A stretch of DNA of 64,000 nucleotides from Aquamicrobium sp. LC103 (lineage in GTDB: Bacteria; Pseudomonadota; Alphaproteobacteria; Rhizobiales; Rhizobiaceae), in the NCBI RefSeq assembly GCF_001014615.2, contig NZ_LBCQ02000018.1, positions 1 through 64,000 of the forward strand. The letters are read 5' to 3'. Both the position numbers and the translations under genes were made by a program. Below, piece by piece: positions 31,478 through 41,641 of the stretch. Below the pieces are notes generated by a model. The model ran no database searches and was not told the DNA's origin. It worked only from the letters and a program-made list of their open reading frames with translations. Within the stretch, counting starts at the first letter, position 1. Each line of letters begins with the position of its first letter.

Positions 31478-33427
31478 ATGCAAGCGAGAGAATCCAGCGT
31501 CTTCGATCTCTTCTCGGAGATTTACACCAGCGCGGCACAGGAGGAGATGAGCCTCCAAGAATATCTGCTAGCATGTCGCGATGACAAATCCATGTACGCC
31601 ACCGCCGCCGAGCGGATGGTCGATGCGATCGGAGAGCCCACCCTAATCGATACCAGCGGGGATGAACGTCTCGGCCGCATCTTCGCCAACAGGACGATCA
31701 AGCTCTATCCGTCCTTCGCAGATTTCTACGGAATGGAAGACACGATCGAGCGGATCGTCGGCTATTTCCGCTACGCGGCCCAGGGCCTGGAGGAACGCAA
31801 GCAGATCCTCTACCTGCTCGGACCGGTCGGCGGCGGCAAATCCTCCCTCGCCGAAAGTCTCAAGAAGTTCATGGAACAGCGGCCGATCTACACCCTCATG
31901 GTGGGCGGCAAGATCAGCCCGATCTTCGAATCGCCGCTCGGCCTGTTCCATCCCGAGCGCATGGCGGACCTCCTGGAAGACAAATACGGTATCGCAAGGC
32001 GCCGGCTCACGGGCCTGATTTCGCCGTGGGCGGCAAAGCGCCTCGACGAGGTCAACGGCGACATATCGAAGTTCAGCGTCGTAAAGATGATGCCTTCTCG
32101 CCTGCGCCAGATATGCATCGCAAAGACCGAGCCCGGCGACGAGAACAATCAGGACGTTTCCTCGCTGGTCGGCAAGGTGGACATCCGCCAGTTGGAGAAC
32201 TACAGTCAGGCCGACCCTGATGCCTATTCCTACAGCGGCGGCCTGAACCGCACCACCCAGGGCCTCCTGGAATTCGTCGAGATGTTCAAGGCGCCGATCA
32301 AGGTGCTGCATCCGCTGCTCACCGCCACGCAGGAGGGGAACTACAACGGCACCGAGAATTTCGGCGCGTTTCCCTATCAGGGCATCGTCGTCGCCCACTC
32401 CAACGAATCGGAATGGCTGCACTTCAAGAACAACAAGAACAACGAGGCCTTCCTCGACCGCATCCTGGTCGTCAAGGTGCCTTACTGCCTGCGCGCCACG
32501 GAAGAGAAGCAGATCTACGACAAGCTGCTTCGCGAAAGTGAGCTGGCGGAAAATCCGTGCGCTCCGGAAGTGCTGGAAATCCTCAGCCGCTTCACCGTCT
32601 CGACGCGCCTTTCCGAGCACGAGAACTCGCCGCTCTTCACGAAGATGCGCGTCTATGACGGGGAGAACCTGAAGGACGTCGATCCCAAGGCGAAGTCGGT
32701 CCAGGAATACCGCAACGCCGCCGGCGTCGACGAGGGAATGACGGGCGTCAGCACGCGCTTCGCCTTCAAGGTGCTGTCGGAGACCTTCAACTACGATACG
32801 AAGGAAGTCGCCGCCGATCCCGTCCATCTCATGTACATCCTGGAGCAGGCGATCCGGCGCGAGCAGTACCCGAAGGAGGTCGAAACATCCTATCTCGACT
32901 TCATCAAGTCGGAGCTGGCCGCGCGCTACGCAGAGTTCATCGGCCACGAGATCCAGAAAGCCTATCTGGAATCCTATAGCGAGTATGGCCAGAACCTCTT
33001 CGACCGCTACATCGCCTATGCGGACGCCTGGCTGGAAGACCAGGATTTCAAGGATCCGGATACCGGCCAGATCCTGAATCGCGAGATCCTCGACAGCGAA
33101 CTCTCGCAGATCGAGAAGCCGGCCGGCATCGCCAATCCCAAGGACTTCCGCAACGAGGTGGTCAAATTCACGCTGCGTGCCCGTGCCAAGAACCATGGCC
33201 GCAACCCGTCATGGACGAGCTATGAAAAACTGCGCGAGGTGATCGAAAAGCGCATGTTCGGCCAGGTCGAGGATCTGCTGCCGGTCATCAGCTTCGGCTC
33301 GAAGAAGGACACCGCCACCGAGAAGCAGCACGCCGAATTCGTCCAGCGCATGACCGGCCGCGGCTACACCGAGCGGCAGGTCCGCCGCCTCGTCGATTGG
33401 TACATGCGGGTGAACAAGGCAGGTTGA
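31478..33427 (+). CDS. prkA: PrkA family serine protein kinase
   Basis: The 649-residue protein matches PrkA/YeaG in length and order: an N-terminal AAA-like ATPase domain with Walker A (LLGPVGGGKSSLAESLKKF, about residues 111-130) and a C-terminal PrkA kinase domain. YeaG is a stress-associated Ser/Thr kinase in enterobacteria. Here it heads the conserved trio prkA-yeaH-spoVR on one strand, behind an EcfG-like promoter. It starts at an ATG with a purine-rich GAGAGAG site. Confidence 0.95.
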   Translation: MQARESSVFDLFSEIYTSAAQEEMSLQEYLLACRDDKSMYATAAERMVDAIGEPTLIDTSGDERLGRIFANRTIKLYPSFADFYGMEDTIERIVGYFRYAAQGLEERKQILYLLGPVGGGKSSLAESLKKFMEQRPIYTLMVGGKISPIFESPLGLFHPERMADLLEDKYGIARRRLTGLISPWAAKRLDEVNGDISKFSVVKMMPSRLRQICIAKTEPGDENNQDVSSLVGKVDIRQLENYSQADPDAYSYSGGLNRTTQGLLEFVEMFKAPIKVLHPLLTATQEGNYNGTENFGAFPYQGIVVAHSNESEWLHFKNNKNNEAFLDRILVVKVPYCLRATEEKQIYDKLLRESELAENPCAPEVLEILSRFTVSTRLSEHENSPLFTKMRVYDGENLKDVDPKAKSVQEYRNAAGVDEGMTGVSTRFAFKVLSETFNYDTKEVAADPVHLMYILEQAIRREQYPKEVETSYLDFIKSELAARYAEFIGHEIQKAYLESYSEYGQNLFDRYIAYADAWLEDQDFKDPDTGQILNREILDSELSQIEKPAGIANPKDFRNEVVKFTLRARAKNHGRNPSWTSYEKLREVIEKRMFGQVEDLLPVISFGSKKDTATEKQHAEFVQRMTGRGYTERQVRRLVDWYMRVNKAG

Positions 33428-33451
33428 AAATGCGGACGTGCAGGTTGACCA

Positions 33452-34765
33452 ATGCCGAATTTCATCGATCGGCGCCTTAACCCGCAAGACAAGAGCCTGG
33501 GCAACAGGCAGCGTTTCCTGAAACGAGCGCGGGAAGAGCTGAAACGCGCCATCAAGGAAAAGATCAAGTCCGACAAGATTGCGGATGTCGGCGGCCGGCA
33601 CAGCGTGGCGATGCCGATCCGCGATACAAACGAGCCGAGTTTCCAAAGCGCGCGCGGCAGCGGAGAAAGGCAGTTCATTCTGCCCGGCAACAAGGAGTTC
33701 GTGCCGGGCGACCGGCTCCCGAAGCAAACGGGCGGCGGCGGTGCCTCGGGCACCGGGGCCGGGATCGGCGGAAGCGAGGACGATTTCCAGTTCGTGCTGT
33801 CGCGCGACGAGGTTCTCGACCTTTTCTTCGAGGATCTCGAGCTTCCCGACATGGTGAAGCTCAATCTCAAGGAAACCGTGGCCTTCAAGTCGCGCCGCGC
33901 CGGCTTCGCGACGACCGGCACTCCGACCAACATCAATGTCGGCCGCACGATGCGCAACAGCTATGGCCGCCGCATTGCGCTGCATCGGCCGAAAAGATGG
34001 CAGGTGGAAGCGCTGGCGAGCGAGATAGAGAAGCTGGAGGGCGGGGAAAAACCCGAGGCCGCCCGCAAGCGGCTCAAGGCGTTGCGCGAGGAGATGGAAA
34101 GGCTGGAGCGACGGCGCAAGCGCATTCCCTATGTCGACCCGGTCGACGTCCGCTTCAATCGCTTCGAGGCACAGCCCCTGCCCAATGCGAGCGCCGTCAT
34201 GTTCTGCCTCATGGACGTTTCGAGTTCGATGGGCGAACGGGAGAAGGATTTAGCCAAACGCTTCTTCGTGCTTCTGCACCTTTTCCTGAAGCGCCGCTAC
34301 GAGCGTATCGACATCGTCTTCATCCGCCACACGCACGAGGCGCACGAGGTCGACGAGGAAACCTTCTTCTATTCCACGCAAAGCGGCGGCACGGTTGTCT
34401 CCACGGCGCTCGAGGAAATGCTGCGGATCATCGCCGAGCGCTATCCGTCGAACGAATGGAACATCTACGCCGCCCAGGCCTCGGACGGCGACAACATGGC
34501 CGGCGATTCGGAAGGTTGCGCGTCGCTCCTTCAGGCGCAGGTGATGCATCTTTGCCAGTATTACGCCTATGTGGAGATCATCGACGAACGCGAGACCGAA
34601 ATCTTCGGCATGACCGACAACGGTACCTCGCTATGGCGGTCCTACCGCACGGTGACCGAGAAATGGCAGAATTTCCAGATGACCAGGATCGCGAAGCCCG
34701 CGGATATCTATCCGGTCTTCCGCAGCCTCTTCGCAAAACAGTCGACTGTGCAGTTGCGTAGCTGA
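33452..34765 (+). CDS. yeaH: YeaH/YhbH family protein (DUF444, VWA-like)
   Basis: The 437-residue protein is the usual second gene of the prkA cluster. It has a basic N-terminus (FIDRRLNPQDKSLGNRQRFL), a Gly-rich linker (about 92-108) and a von Willebrand A-like domain with a DxSxS metal site (CLMDVSSSMGEREKDLAKRF) and a later threonine-containing loop. Function is unknown; it is thought to work with the PrkA kinase. It follows prkA by 24 bases. Confidence 0.93.
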   Translation: MPNFIDRRLNPQDKSLGNRQRFLKRAREELKRAIKEKIKSDKIADVGGRHSVAMPIRDTNEPSFQSARGSGERQFILPGNKEFVPGDRLPKQTGGGGASGTGAGIGGSEDDFQFVLSRDEVLDLFFEDLELPDMVKLNLKETVAFKSRRAGFATTGTPTNINVGRTMRNSYGRRIALHRPKRWQVEALASEIEKLEGGEKPEAARKRLKALREEMERLERRRKRIPYVDPVDVRFNRFEAQPLPNASAVMFCLMDVSSSMGEREKDLAKRFFVLLHLFLKRRYERIDIVFIRHTHEAHEVDEETFFYSTQSGGTVVSTALEEMLRIIAERYPSNEWNIYAAQASDGDNMAGDSEGCASLLQAQVMHLCQYYAYVEIIDERETEIFGMTDNGTSLWRSYRTVTEKWQNFQMTRIAKPADIYPVFRSLFAKQSTVQLRS

Positions 34766-34776
34766 ACGGCGGTGGC

Positions 34777-36321
34777 ATGAATTCGGGTTCGACCTCAACT
34801 CTTCTGTTTCAGGGCTCGGACTGGAACTTCGAGAAGATTTCCCGCGCCTATGATGCGATCGAGAAGATCGCTCTGGATGAATTGAAGCTCGACGTCTATC
34901 CGAACCAGCTCGAGATCATCTCGTCCGAACAGATGCTCGACGCCTATTCCTCGGTCGGCATGCCGCTGATGTATCAACACTGGTCCTTCGGCAAGCGTTT
35001 CGTCTTCGAGGAGCATACCTATCGCAAGGGCCTGCGCGGACTTGCCTACGAACTGGTCATCAATTCCAATCCCTGCATCACCTATCTGATGGAGGAGAAC
35101 ACGATGGCCATGCAGACGCTGGTGACGGCGCACGCGGCGTTCGGCCACAACCATTTCTTCAAGAACAACTATCTGTTCCAGCAATGGACGGACGCCAGCG
35201 CCATTCTCAGCTATATGGAGTTCGCCAAGAAATACATCGCCAAATGCGAGGAGCGTCACGGCTCGGCGGCGGTGGAGGCGATTCTCGATTCCGCTCACGC
35301 GCTCATGGAGCAAGGTGTCTTCCGCTACCGGCGTCCCCCTCGCCTGTCCTCTGAGAAGGTTCGCGAACGCACCCGCGACAGGCTGGAATACGAGGAGCAG
35401 ACCTACAACGATCTCTGGAGGACGCTTCCTTCGGCGGCGGACGGCGATTCCGACGGGGCCGAACGAGACGCGCAGGAACGCAAGAAAAAGCTCAATCTTC
35501 CGGAAGAGAACCTGCTCTATTTCCTCGAAAAGACCAGCATGATCCTCGAGCCCTGGCAGCGGGAGATCCTGCGGATCGTGCGTGTCATCGCCCAGTATTT
35601 CTACCCGCAGCGGCAGACCAAGGTGATGAACGAGGGATGCGCCACCTTCGTCCACTACACGATCATGAACAGGCTTTTCGACCAGGGGAAGATCAGCGAA
35701 GGGGCCATGCTGGAAATCCTGCAGAGCCATTCGAGCGTGGTCTTCCAGCCGGCTTTCGACGATCCGCGTTTCCCCGGCATCAATCCTTATGCCCTGGGCT
35801 TCGCGCTGATGCAGGACATCGAGCGGATCTGCACCGAGCCCACATCCGAGGATCGCGACTGGTTCCCGGGCATCGCCGGCGGCGGCGATTGGCGTGACAC
35901 GCTGCTCGACGCATGGGCCAACCATCGGGACGAGTCCTTCATCCTGCAGTTCCTGAGTCCCGCCCTGATCCGAAAATTTCGCCTGTTCAAACTGACCGAC
36001 CAGGCGAACCAGAATTTCTGCGAGATTTCCTCGATCCACAATGAAAGCGGCTATGAGGAAATACGTGCCGCACTCGCGCGCAGCTACGATATCGGCGCGA
36101 ACCAACCAGACATCCAGGTCGTCGATGTCGACCTGCTAGGAGACCGCCAATTGCGGCTGCAGCACAACGTCAAGAACGGCGTGCTCTTGGACGAAGGCAG
36201 CCGAGACGAGACCCTGCGCCATATCCGCCATCTATGGGGGTACGATGTCAGCCTGACCGGCATGGATGCCGAGACCGGCACGACGATGTACGAATGCTCG
36301 ACCAAGCAGACCGCAGCTTAG
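34777..36321 (+). CDS. spoVR: SpoVR family protein
   Basis: The 514-residue protein is the third member of the prkA-yeaH-spoVR set (YcgB in E. coli). The conserved opening (WNFEKISRAYDAIEKIALDE), the HWSFGKRF motif and the EGCATFVHYTIMNRLFDQG segment, with a potential metal-binding His/Glu pattern, are present. SpoVR was named for a role in Bacillus spore cortex, but in non-sporulating proteobacteria it belongs to the stress cluster and its biochemical activity is unresolved. It starts 11 bases after yeaH. Confidence 0.94.
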   Translation: MNSGSTSTLLFQGSDWNFEKISRAYDAIEKIALDELKLDVYPNQLEIISSEQMLDAYSSVGMPLMYQHWSFGKRFVFEEHTYRKGLRGLAYELVINSNPCITYLMEENTMAMQTLVTAHAAFGHNHFFKNNYLFQQWTDASAILSYMEFAKKYIAKCEERHGSAAVEAILDSAHALMEQGVFRYRRPPRLSSEKVRERTRDRLEYEEQTYNDLWRTLPSAADGDSDGAERDAQERKKKLNLPEENLLYFLEKTSMILEPWQREILRIVRVIAQYFYPQRQTKVMNEGCATFVHYTIMNRLFDQGKISEGAMLEILQSHSSVVFQPAFDDPRFPGINPYALGFALMQDIERICTEPTSEDRDWFPGIAGGGDWRDTLLDAWANHRDESFILQFLSPALIRKFRLFKLTDQANQNFCEISSIHNESGYEEIRAALARSYDIGANQPDIQVVDVDLLGDRQLRLQHNVKNGVLLDEGSRDETLRHIRHLWGYDVSLTGMDAETGTTMYECSTKQTAA

Positions 36322-36411
36322 GGAAGCGGCTTTTCCCGCACCCGCCGCTTCGCCCTTGAAGTCGATACCGGTCTCGGTCTATAGGCTCCCTGGGGCAATT
36401 GGGGGCTGAAA

Positions 36412-36585
36412 ATGCGCGACAAGCTGGAACAACTTTCGAGGAAGCTGCGGGAAGAGCAGAAGGCTCTCATCCTGGCCGCCGCCCAGACGTCGACCCTTCC
36501 GAGCAACAGCACGCTCAAGCGGGTGGCGGAGCTCGAGCTCAACATCGCGGCCATCGAAAATACGCTGGCCGAAGAGCGGGCTTAA
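36412..36585 (+). CDS. small coiled-coil protein, 57 residues
   Basis: A short gene with GGGGG upstream of the ATG encodes MRDKLEQLSRKLREEQKALI and ends in an Ala/Glu-rich helix (IAAIENTLAEERA). The whole protein is predicted helical with heptad-like Leu spacing. It has good GC-rich codon use in this frame and sits 90 bases behind spoVR on the same strand. I do not recognise a family. It may be a small accessory to the stress operon or an independent gene. Confidence 0.5.
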   Translation: MRDKLEQLSRKLREEQKALILAAAQTSTLPSNSTLKRVAELELNIAAIENTLAEERA

Positions 36586-36734
36586 CGCTCCTCGCCTGGC
36601 CGCCATTTCGAGAAAAAGCCGGCTCGTCCAGACCGCGCTCGTCGCCGGCTACCCTTTTTACTTGTCAGCGTCTCCTTCCTGCCCATTTTCGGTTGTCTGT
36701 TCGCGCAATCCGAGACGGACCAAGAGGAGAAGTC

Positions 36735-37067
36735 ATGCCCCTCGCCGACCGCCTGGTGGCGTTTTCCCTGATGCTCGCTCCGGCAAATGCCGCTTTCGCG
36801 CAATCCGCTATGCAATTTCCCGACGCATCCGAGACGGTTCCCGAACTCGTCGAATTGTGGGATCAAAGCAATTCGACATGCCGCGGGGCAAATGGCGGGG
36901 ATGTGAGGGTGGCCGCGGCCTGCCTGTCGCGGTCGGTCTACGGCGTGGCGATCAATGAACGAAACTGGTGCCTCGGGAAAGACGGCCAGGCCAACGCCGA
37001 GATGGTGTGGCATGAATGCGAGACGGATTCGCTGCGTTTTCCCCCGTTCGACGTCCCCGAACTCTGA
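36735..37067 (+). CDS. small secreted Cys-containing protein, unknown function
   Basis: The protein has 110 residues starting at an ATG with AAGAGGAG 5 bases upstream. It has a signal peptide (LVAFSLMLAPANAAFA) and four cysteines in the mature part (STCRGANGG, AACLSRS, NWCLGKDG, WHECETD), suggesting two disulfide bonds in the periplasm. The pattern of paired Cys around a Trp recalls small rhizobial periplasmic proteins without known role. It is followed by another small exported protein. Confidence 0.65.
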   Translation: MPLADRLVAFSLMLAPANAAFAQSAMQFPDASETVPELVELWDQSNSTCRGANGGDVRVAAACLSRSVYGVAINERNWCLGKDGQANAEMVWHECETDSLRFPPFDVPEL

Positions 37068-37102
37068 CTTGATTACCCACGGCAAATGTGGTGCCTGAAG
37101 GC

Positions 37103-37492
37103 ATGCGAAGATTCTGCCTTTCGGTGCTTCTGTTGCCGATCGCCCTCTCGCCCGCCAACGCATTGGACGCGAGGTTGAAATCCGGACTTATGAAACTCGA
37201 TCCCGATACGAGGCTCGAGCAGAGGTGCGATGTCGAGGTTCTCGAGCGCATCCGGCAGGAGAACAGGAACTACGCGCCGGATCGGGTGGTCGCCTACGCC
37301 ACCGGCACGCCCAGGCTGGAAGGCGACGAGATCAGGACGCGTGGGGCCGCTTTCCGCAGCAAGGGCCAGTGGTACCGGCTGCGGTTCAAGTGCCAGACGA
37401 CGCCGGATCATATGACGGTCGTCGCCCTTCGCTACAAGATCGGAGACCTCATCCCCACCGAGGATTGGGACAAATACTATCTTTGGCCTTGA
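37103..37492 (+). CDS. DUF930 domain-containing exported protein
   Basis: The protein has about 129 residues, with a signal peptide (RRFCLSVLLLPIALSPANA) and then the DUF930 core DARLKSGLMKLDPDTRLEQR followed by CD and, later, GQWYRLRFKCQTTPDHMTV. DUF930 proteins are small periplasmic proteins common in Rhizobiales with unknown function; the two cysteines probably form a disulfide. The ATG at 37103 gives a normal signal peptide; two GTG codons at 37088 and 37091 are alternatives. Confidence 0.8.
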   Translation: MRRFCLSVLLLPIALSPANALDARLKSGLMKLDPDTRLEQRCDVEVLERIRQENRNYAPDRVVAYATGTPRLEGDEIRTRGAAFRSKGQWYRLRFKCQTTPDHMTVVALRYKIGDLIPTEDWDKYYLWP

Positions 37493-37533
37493 CCTCCCCC
37501 GAGGCCAGCTTCCGAGATGTGCCGGCGATCGCC

Positions 37534-38565
37534 TCACCCTTCCTCGAAGCCGGTCAGAACGCCGACCGCGTTGACGCCGATTTCCTCCACCGCATAGCCG
37601 CCCTCCATCACGAAAAGCGTCGGCAGGCCGAGTTCCGCGATGCGTCGCCCGATTTTCGGATAATCCTCGCTGACGAGCTTGAAATGGCTGATCGGGTCCC
37701 GCTCGAACGTATCGACGCCGAGAGAGACGATCACCACGTCCGGACCGAACGCCGCGAGCTCGTTGCAGGCTGCGTCGAGCGATGCGCTCCACTCCTTCCA
37801 GCTCGTGCCGAAGGGCATCGGATAGTTGATGTTGAAGCCTTCACCCTCGCCTTCTCCCCTTTCGTCGGCATGGCCGAGGAAAAACGGATATTCGTCCATC
37901 GGGTCGCCGTGGAGGTTGAGAACCTGCACGTCGGAACGCGCATAGAATATCTGCTGCGTGCCGTTGCCGTGATGATAGTCGACGTCGAGGATGGCGACGC
38001 GCCTGGCGCCCTGGTCGCGGAACCATTGCGCCGCGGTCGCGGCATTGTTGATGAAACAGTAACCGCCCATGAAGTTCGAACCGGCATGGTGGCCGGGCGG
38101 ACGGCAAAGCGCGAACACCGCGCGCTCGCCGGCCTTGACGAGGCCCGCCGCGGTCAGCGCGGTGTCGTGCGAGGATTTGACCGCGTCCCAGGTGCCTTTC
38201 ACGAAAGTCGCGCCCGCGTCGAATGAATAGTAGCCGAGCTTGGCTTCGATCGCCTTCGGCGGAACATCGCCGCGCAGCCCGCGCGTCGGCCACGTGAACG
38301 GCATCGCCGTGCCCGTGCGGCCCGACCTCTCCCATTCCGGATAGACCGTCGGCAAAAAGTCGATGTAGTCGGGACTGTGCACCTTCCTGGCGGTCGTCAG
38401 TTCGTGCGCGTCCGGTTCCTGCACCGGCCCGAGCCCGACGGTGTCGATGCGTTTCCTGATGATTTCCGCGCGCGACGGCTTTTCGAAGGCCGGCACGATC
38501 TCGCCGGCGACGAGCTCCACATTTCCCGCATGACCGGCGTGGCGCGGTGAAAAGACTGTTTTCAT
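37534..38565 (-). CDS. acetylpolyamine amidohydrolase-like deacetylase (histone deacetylase family)
   Basis: This 343-residue zinc hydrolase has the catalytic His pair in CRPPGHHAG (His159, His160), zinc ligands in DVDYHHGNGT, a further Asp in SLGVDTFERDP, and the EGGYAVEEIG substrate-loop motif. Length and motifs match acetylpolyamine amidohydrolases, which remove acetyl groups from acetylputrescine, acetylspermidine and similar compounds. It is divergent from a YtcJ-type amidohydrolase and a PotABCD importer, which supports a role in acetylpolyamine use. Confidence 0.9.
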   Translation of the reverse strand: MKTVFSPRHAGHAGNVELVAGEIVPAFEKPSRAEIIRKRIDTVGLGPVQEPDAHELTTARKVHSPDYIDFLPTVYPEWERSGRTGTAMPFTWPTRGLRGDVPPKAIEAKLGYYSFDAGATFVKGTWDAVKSSHDTALTAAGLVKAGERAVFALCRPPGHHAGSNFMGGYCFINNAATAAQWFRDQGARRVAILDVDYHHGNGTQQIFYARSDVQVLNLHGDPMDEYPFFLGHADERGEGEGEGFNINYPMPFGTSWKEWSASLDAACNELAAFGPDVVIVSLGVDTFERDPISHFKLVSEDYPKIGRRIAELGLPTLFVMEGGYAVEEIGVNAVGVLTGFEEG

Positions 38566-38733
38566 GATGTCCCTGCTCTGGCTCCGTTTCGTCGGAGCCT
38601 AGCGTTCGCCGCGTAGACGAGGCAAGACCGTCCGCGTCTCGCCGAGACACTGGGTCAAAGACTATTGCGCCTGTGGCCTGTCGCCTGCAATTTTTCAGCG
38701 GTGGTAGCCTGCTGGAAAAAAGGGGAAGCAGGA

Positions 38734-40398
38734 ATGACCTTCGCCGATCTCATCGTCACCAATGCGCGGATCCTCACCATGGACGAGGGCAATCCCCGCG
38801 CCGAGGCGCTGGCGGTGAAGGACGGCGAGATCGCGGCGGTCGGCAAAGCCGGCGAGATAGAGCCGATGCGCGGCCCGGATACGCGCGTGATCGACGCCGG
38901 CGGCGCTTCCGTCCTTCCGGGCTTCATCGAAAGCCACATCCACCTCTTCATGGGAGCAGCCGAGCTGGTTCACCTGCAGCTTTTCGGCGTGAAGGGGTTC
39001 GAACGTCTCAGGGAAACCGTGCAGGCCTATGCCGCCACACGCCCCAATGACCGCGTCCTCTTCGGCCAGGGCGCCGACTACACGATACTCTCCGAGAACG
39101 AGACGCTGACCCGTCATCACCTCGACCGCATCGTCGCCGATCGGCCCGTGGCCCTCGTCGCGCCCGATCACCATACGATGTGGGCGAATACGAAGGCGCT
39201 CGAGATGGCCGAACTGCTTCGCGGCAGGAAGCTCAATCCCGGCAACGAGATCGTGATGGGCGCCGACGGGCTCGCGACCGGCGAATTACGGGAATCCGAA
39301 GCGATGACGCCGGTCGTCAGGCTTGCGGGCGAAAGTCGCGTGCGCCTCGGCATCCAGACGGGCGGCGAACCGGTCACGCCGCCTTCGAAGGAAGGGTGGG
39401 AGGCCGACAAGGAGATCATGCGCCGCGGCCTCGCCTATGCGGCCGAGCACGGCATCACTTCCTTCCACAACATGGACGGGAACTTCTATCAGCTCGAAAT
39501 CCTCGCCGAGATCGAGAAGGAAGGCGGCCTCCTCTGTCGCGCGCAGATACCTTTCCATTTCAAGAAGCCGATGACGCTTGCCGATCTCGAAAAGGCGTCG
39601 CGGATGGCCGAGCGCTACGACGGTGAATGGGTCTCGTCGGGCATGGTAAAGGTCTTCATGGACGGCGTGATCGATTCCGGCACCGCCCATATGGTCGAGT
39701 CCTATGCCGATCGTCCGGACTGGCGTGGGGAACCCTATTTCAGCGACGCGGAATTCGCCGAACTAGCCACCGAGATCGACCGGCGCGGCCTGCAGATCGC
39801 GGTGCACGCGATCGGCGACGCGGCCGTGCGCACCGTGCTCGACGGCTACGAGGCCGCGCGCGAGACGAACGGTACCCGCGACAGCCGGCACCGCATCGAG
39901 CATATCGAGGTCACCACCAAAGAGGATGTGCCGCGCTTCGCCGAGCTCGGCGTCATCGCCTCCATGCAGCCTCCCCATCCTCCCGGCTCCATGGGGCTGC
40001 CGCTCGAGCCGACGCTTTCCAAGATCGGGCGCGAGCGCTGGCATCTCTCCTATGCCTGGCGGACGATCAGGAATACCGGCGCGCATGTCGTCTTCGCTTC
40101 CGACTGGCCGGTATCACCGGTCGATCCGATCGCGGGCATCCAGGCGGCAATGCTGCGCAAGCCTTGGGCGGAGGGGCTGCCGGATCACAGCTTCTCGCTT
40201 CACGAGGCGATCGCCGGCTATACGGTCGAGGGCGCCTACACGCAGTTCATGGAGCACCGCAAGGGCAAGCTGAAGACCGGCTATCTCGCTGACATCGTTG
40301 TTCTTTCGGGCGATATGGAAGCGACCGCCGCGGAGGATCTGCATGATATCCGCCCGGTCTTCACCATCTGCGGCGGCAGGGTGACCTATGCGCGCTAG
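38734..40398 (+). CDS. YtcJ-type metal-dependent amidohydrolase
   Basis: The 554-residue protein is a member of the amidohydrolase superfamily (YtcJ/LAF3-like). The N-terminal part of the barrel metal site is visible in GFIESHIHLFMG, further His residues in VAPDHHTMWAN, HAIGDAAV and HRIEHIEVTT, and the final Asp in FASDWPVSP. The ATG at 38734 has AGGGGAAGCAGGA upstream and the usual MTFADLIVTNARILTMD start. It probably hydrolyses an amide or ester of a small organic compound. Its neighbours suggest an acylated amine. Confidence 0.88.
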   Translation: MTFADLIVTNARILTMDEGNPRAEALAVKDGEIAAVGKAGEIEPMRGPDTRVIDAGGASVLPGFIESHIHLFMGAAELVHLQLFGVKGFERLRETVQAYAATRPNDRVLFGQGADYTILSENETLTRHHLDRIVADRPVALVAPDHHTMWANTKALEMAELLRGRKLNPGNEIVMGADGLATGELRESEAMTPVVRLAGESRVRLGIQTGGEPVTPPSKEGWEADKEIMRRGLAYAAEHGITSFHNMDGNFYQLEILAEIEKEGGLLCRAQIPFHFKKPMTLADLEKASRMAERYDGEWVSSGMVKVFMDGVIDSGTAHMVESYADRPDWRGEPYFSDAEFAELATEIDRRGLQIAVHAIGDAAVRTVLDGYEAARETNGTRDSRHRIEHIEVTTKEDVPRFAELGVIASMQPPHPPGSMGLPLEPTLSKIGRERWHLSYAWRTIRNTGAHVVFASDWPVSPVDPIAGIQAAMLRKPWAEGLPDHSFSLHEAIAGYTVEGAYTQFMEHRKGKLKTGYLADIVVLSGDMEATAAEDLHDIRPVFTICGGRVTYAR

Positions 40399-40544
40399 AG
40401 CCCGGCACATGGATTGGGCGTCCGCACTGGAGAATCGCGATCTCTGATCATCATCATAGTTGCCAAGGCTTGACGCATATGGTGACATCCATCGGGGAAC
40501 AGCACGCCGCGACATCGAATGTCGGCACAACAATCGGGGCGTAG

Positions 40545-41639
<1,095 letters not shown>

Positions 41640-41641
41640 GG

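Noticed and set aside
31643-33196. 517-codon minus-strand frame inside prkA
   Set aside because: It is fully covered by the unmistakable PrkA gene on the other strand.
36324-36350. AAGCGGC/GCCGCTT inverted repeat after spoVR as terminator
   Set aside because: The 7-bp stem has a 13-base loop and no T-run; too weak to call.
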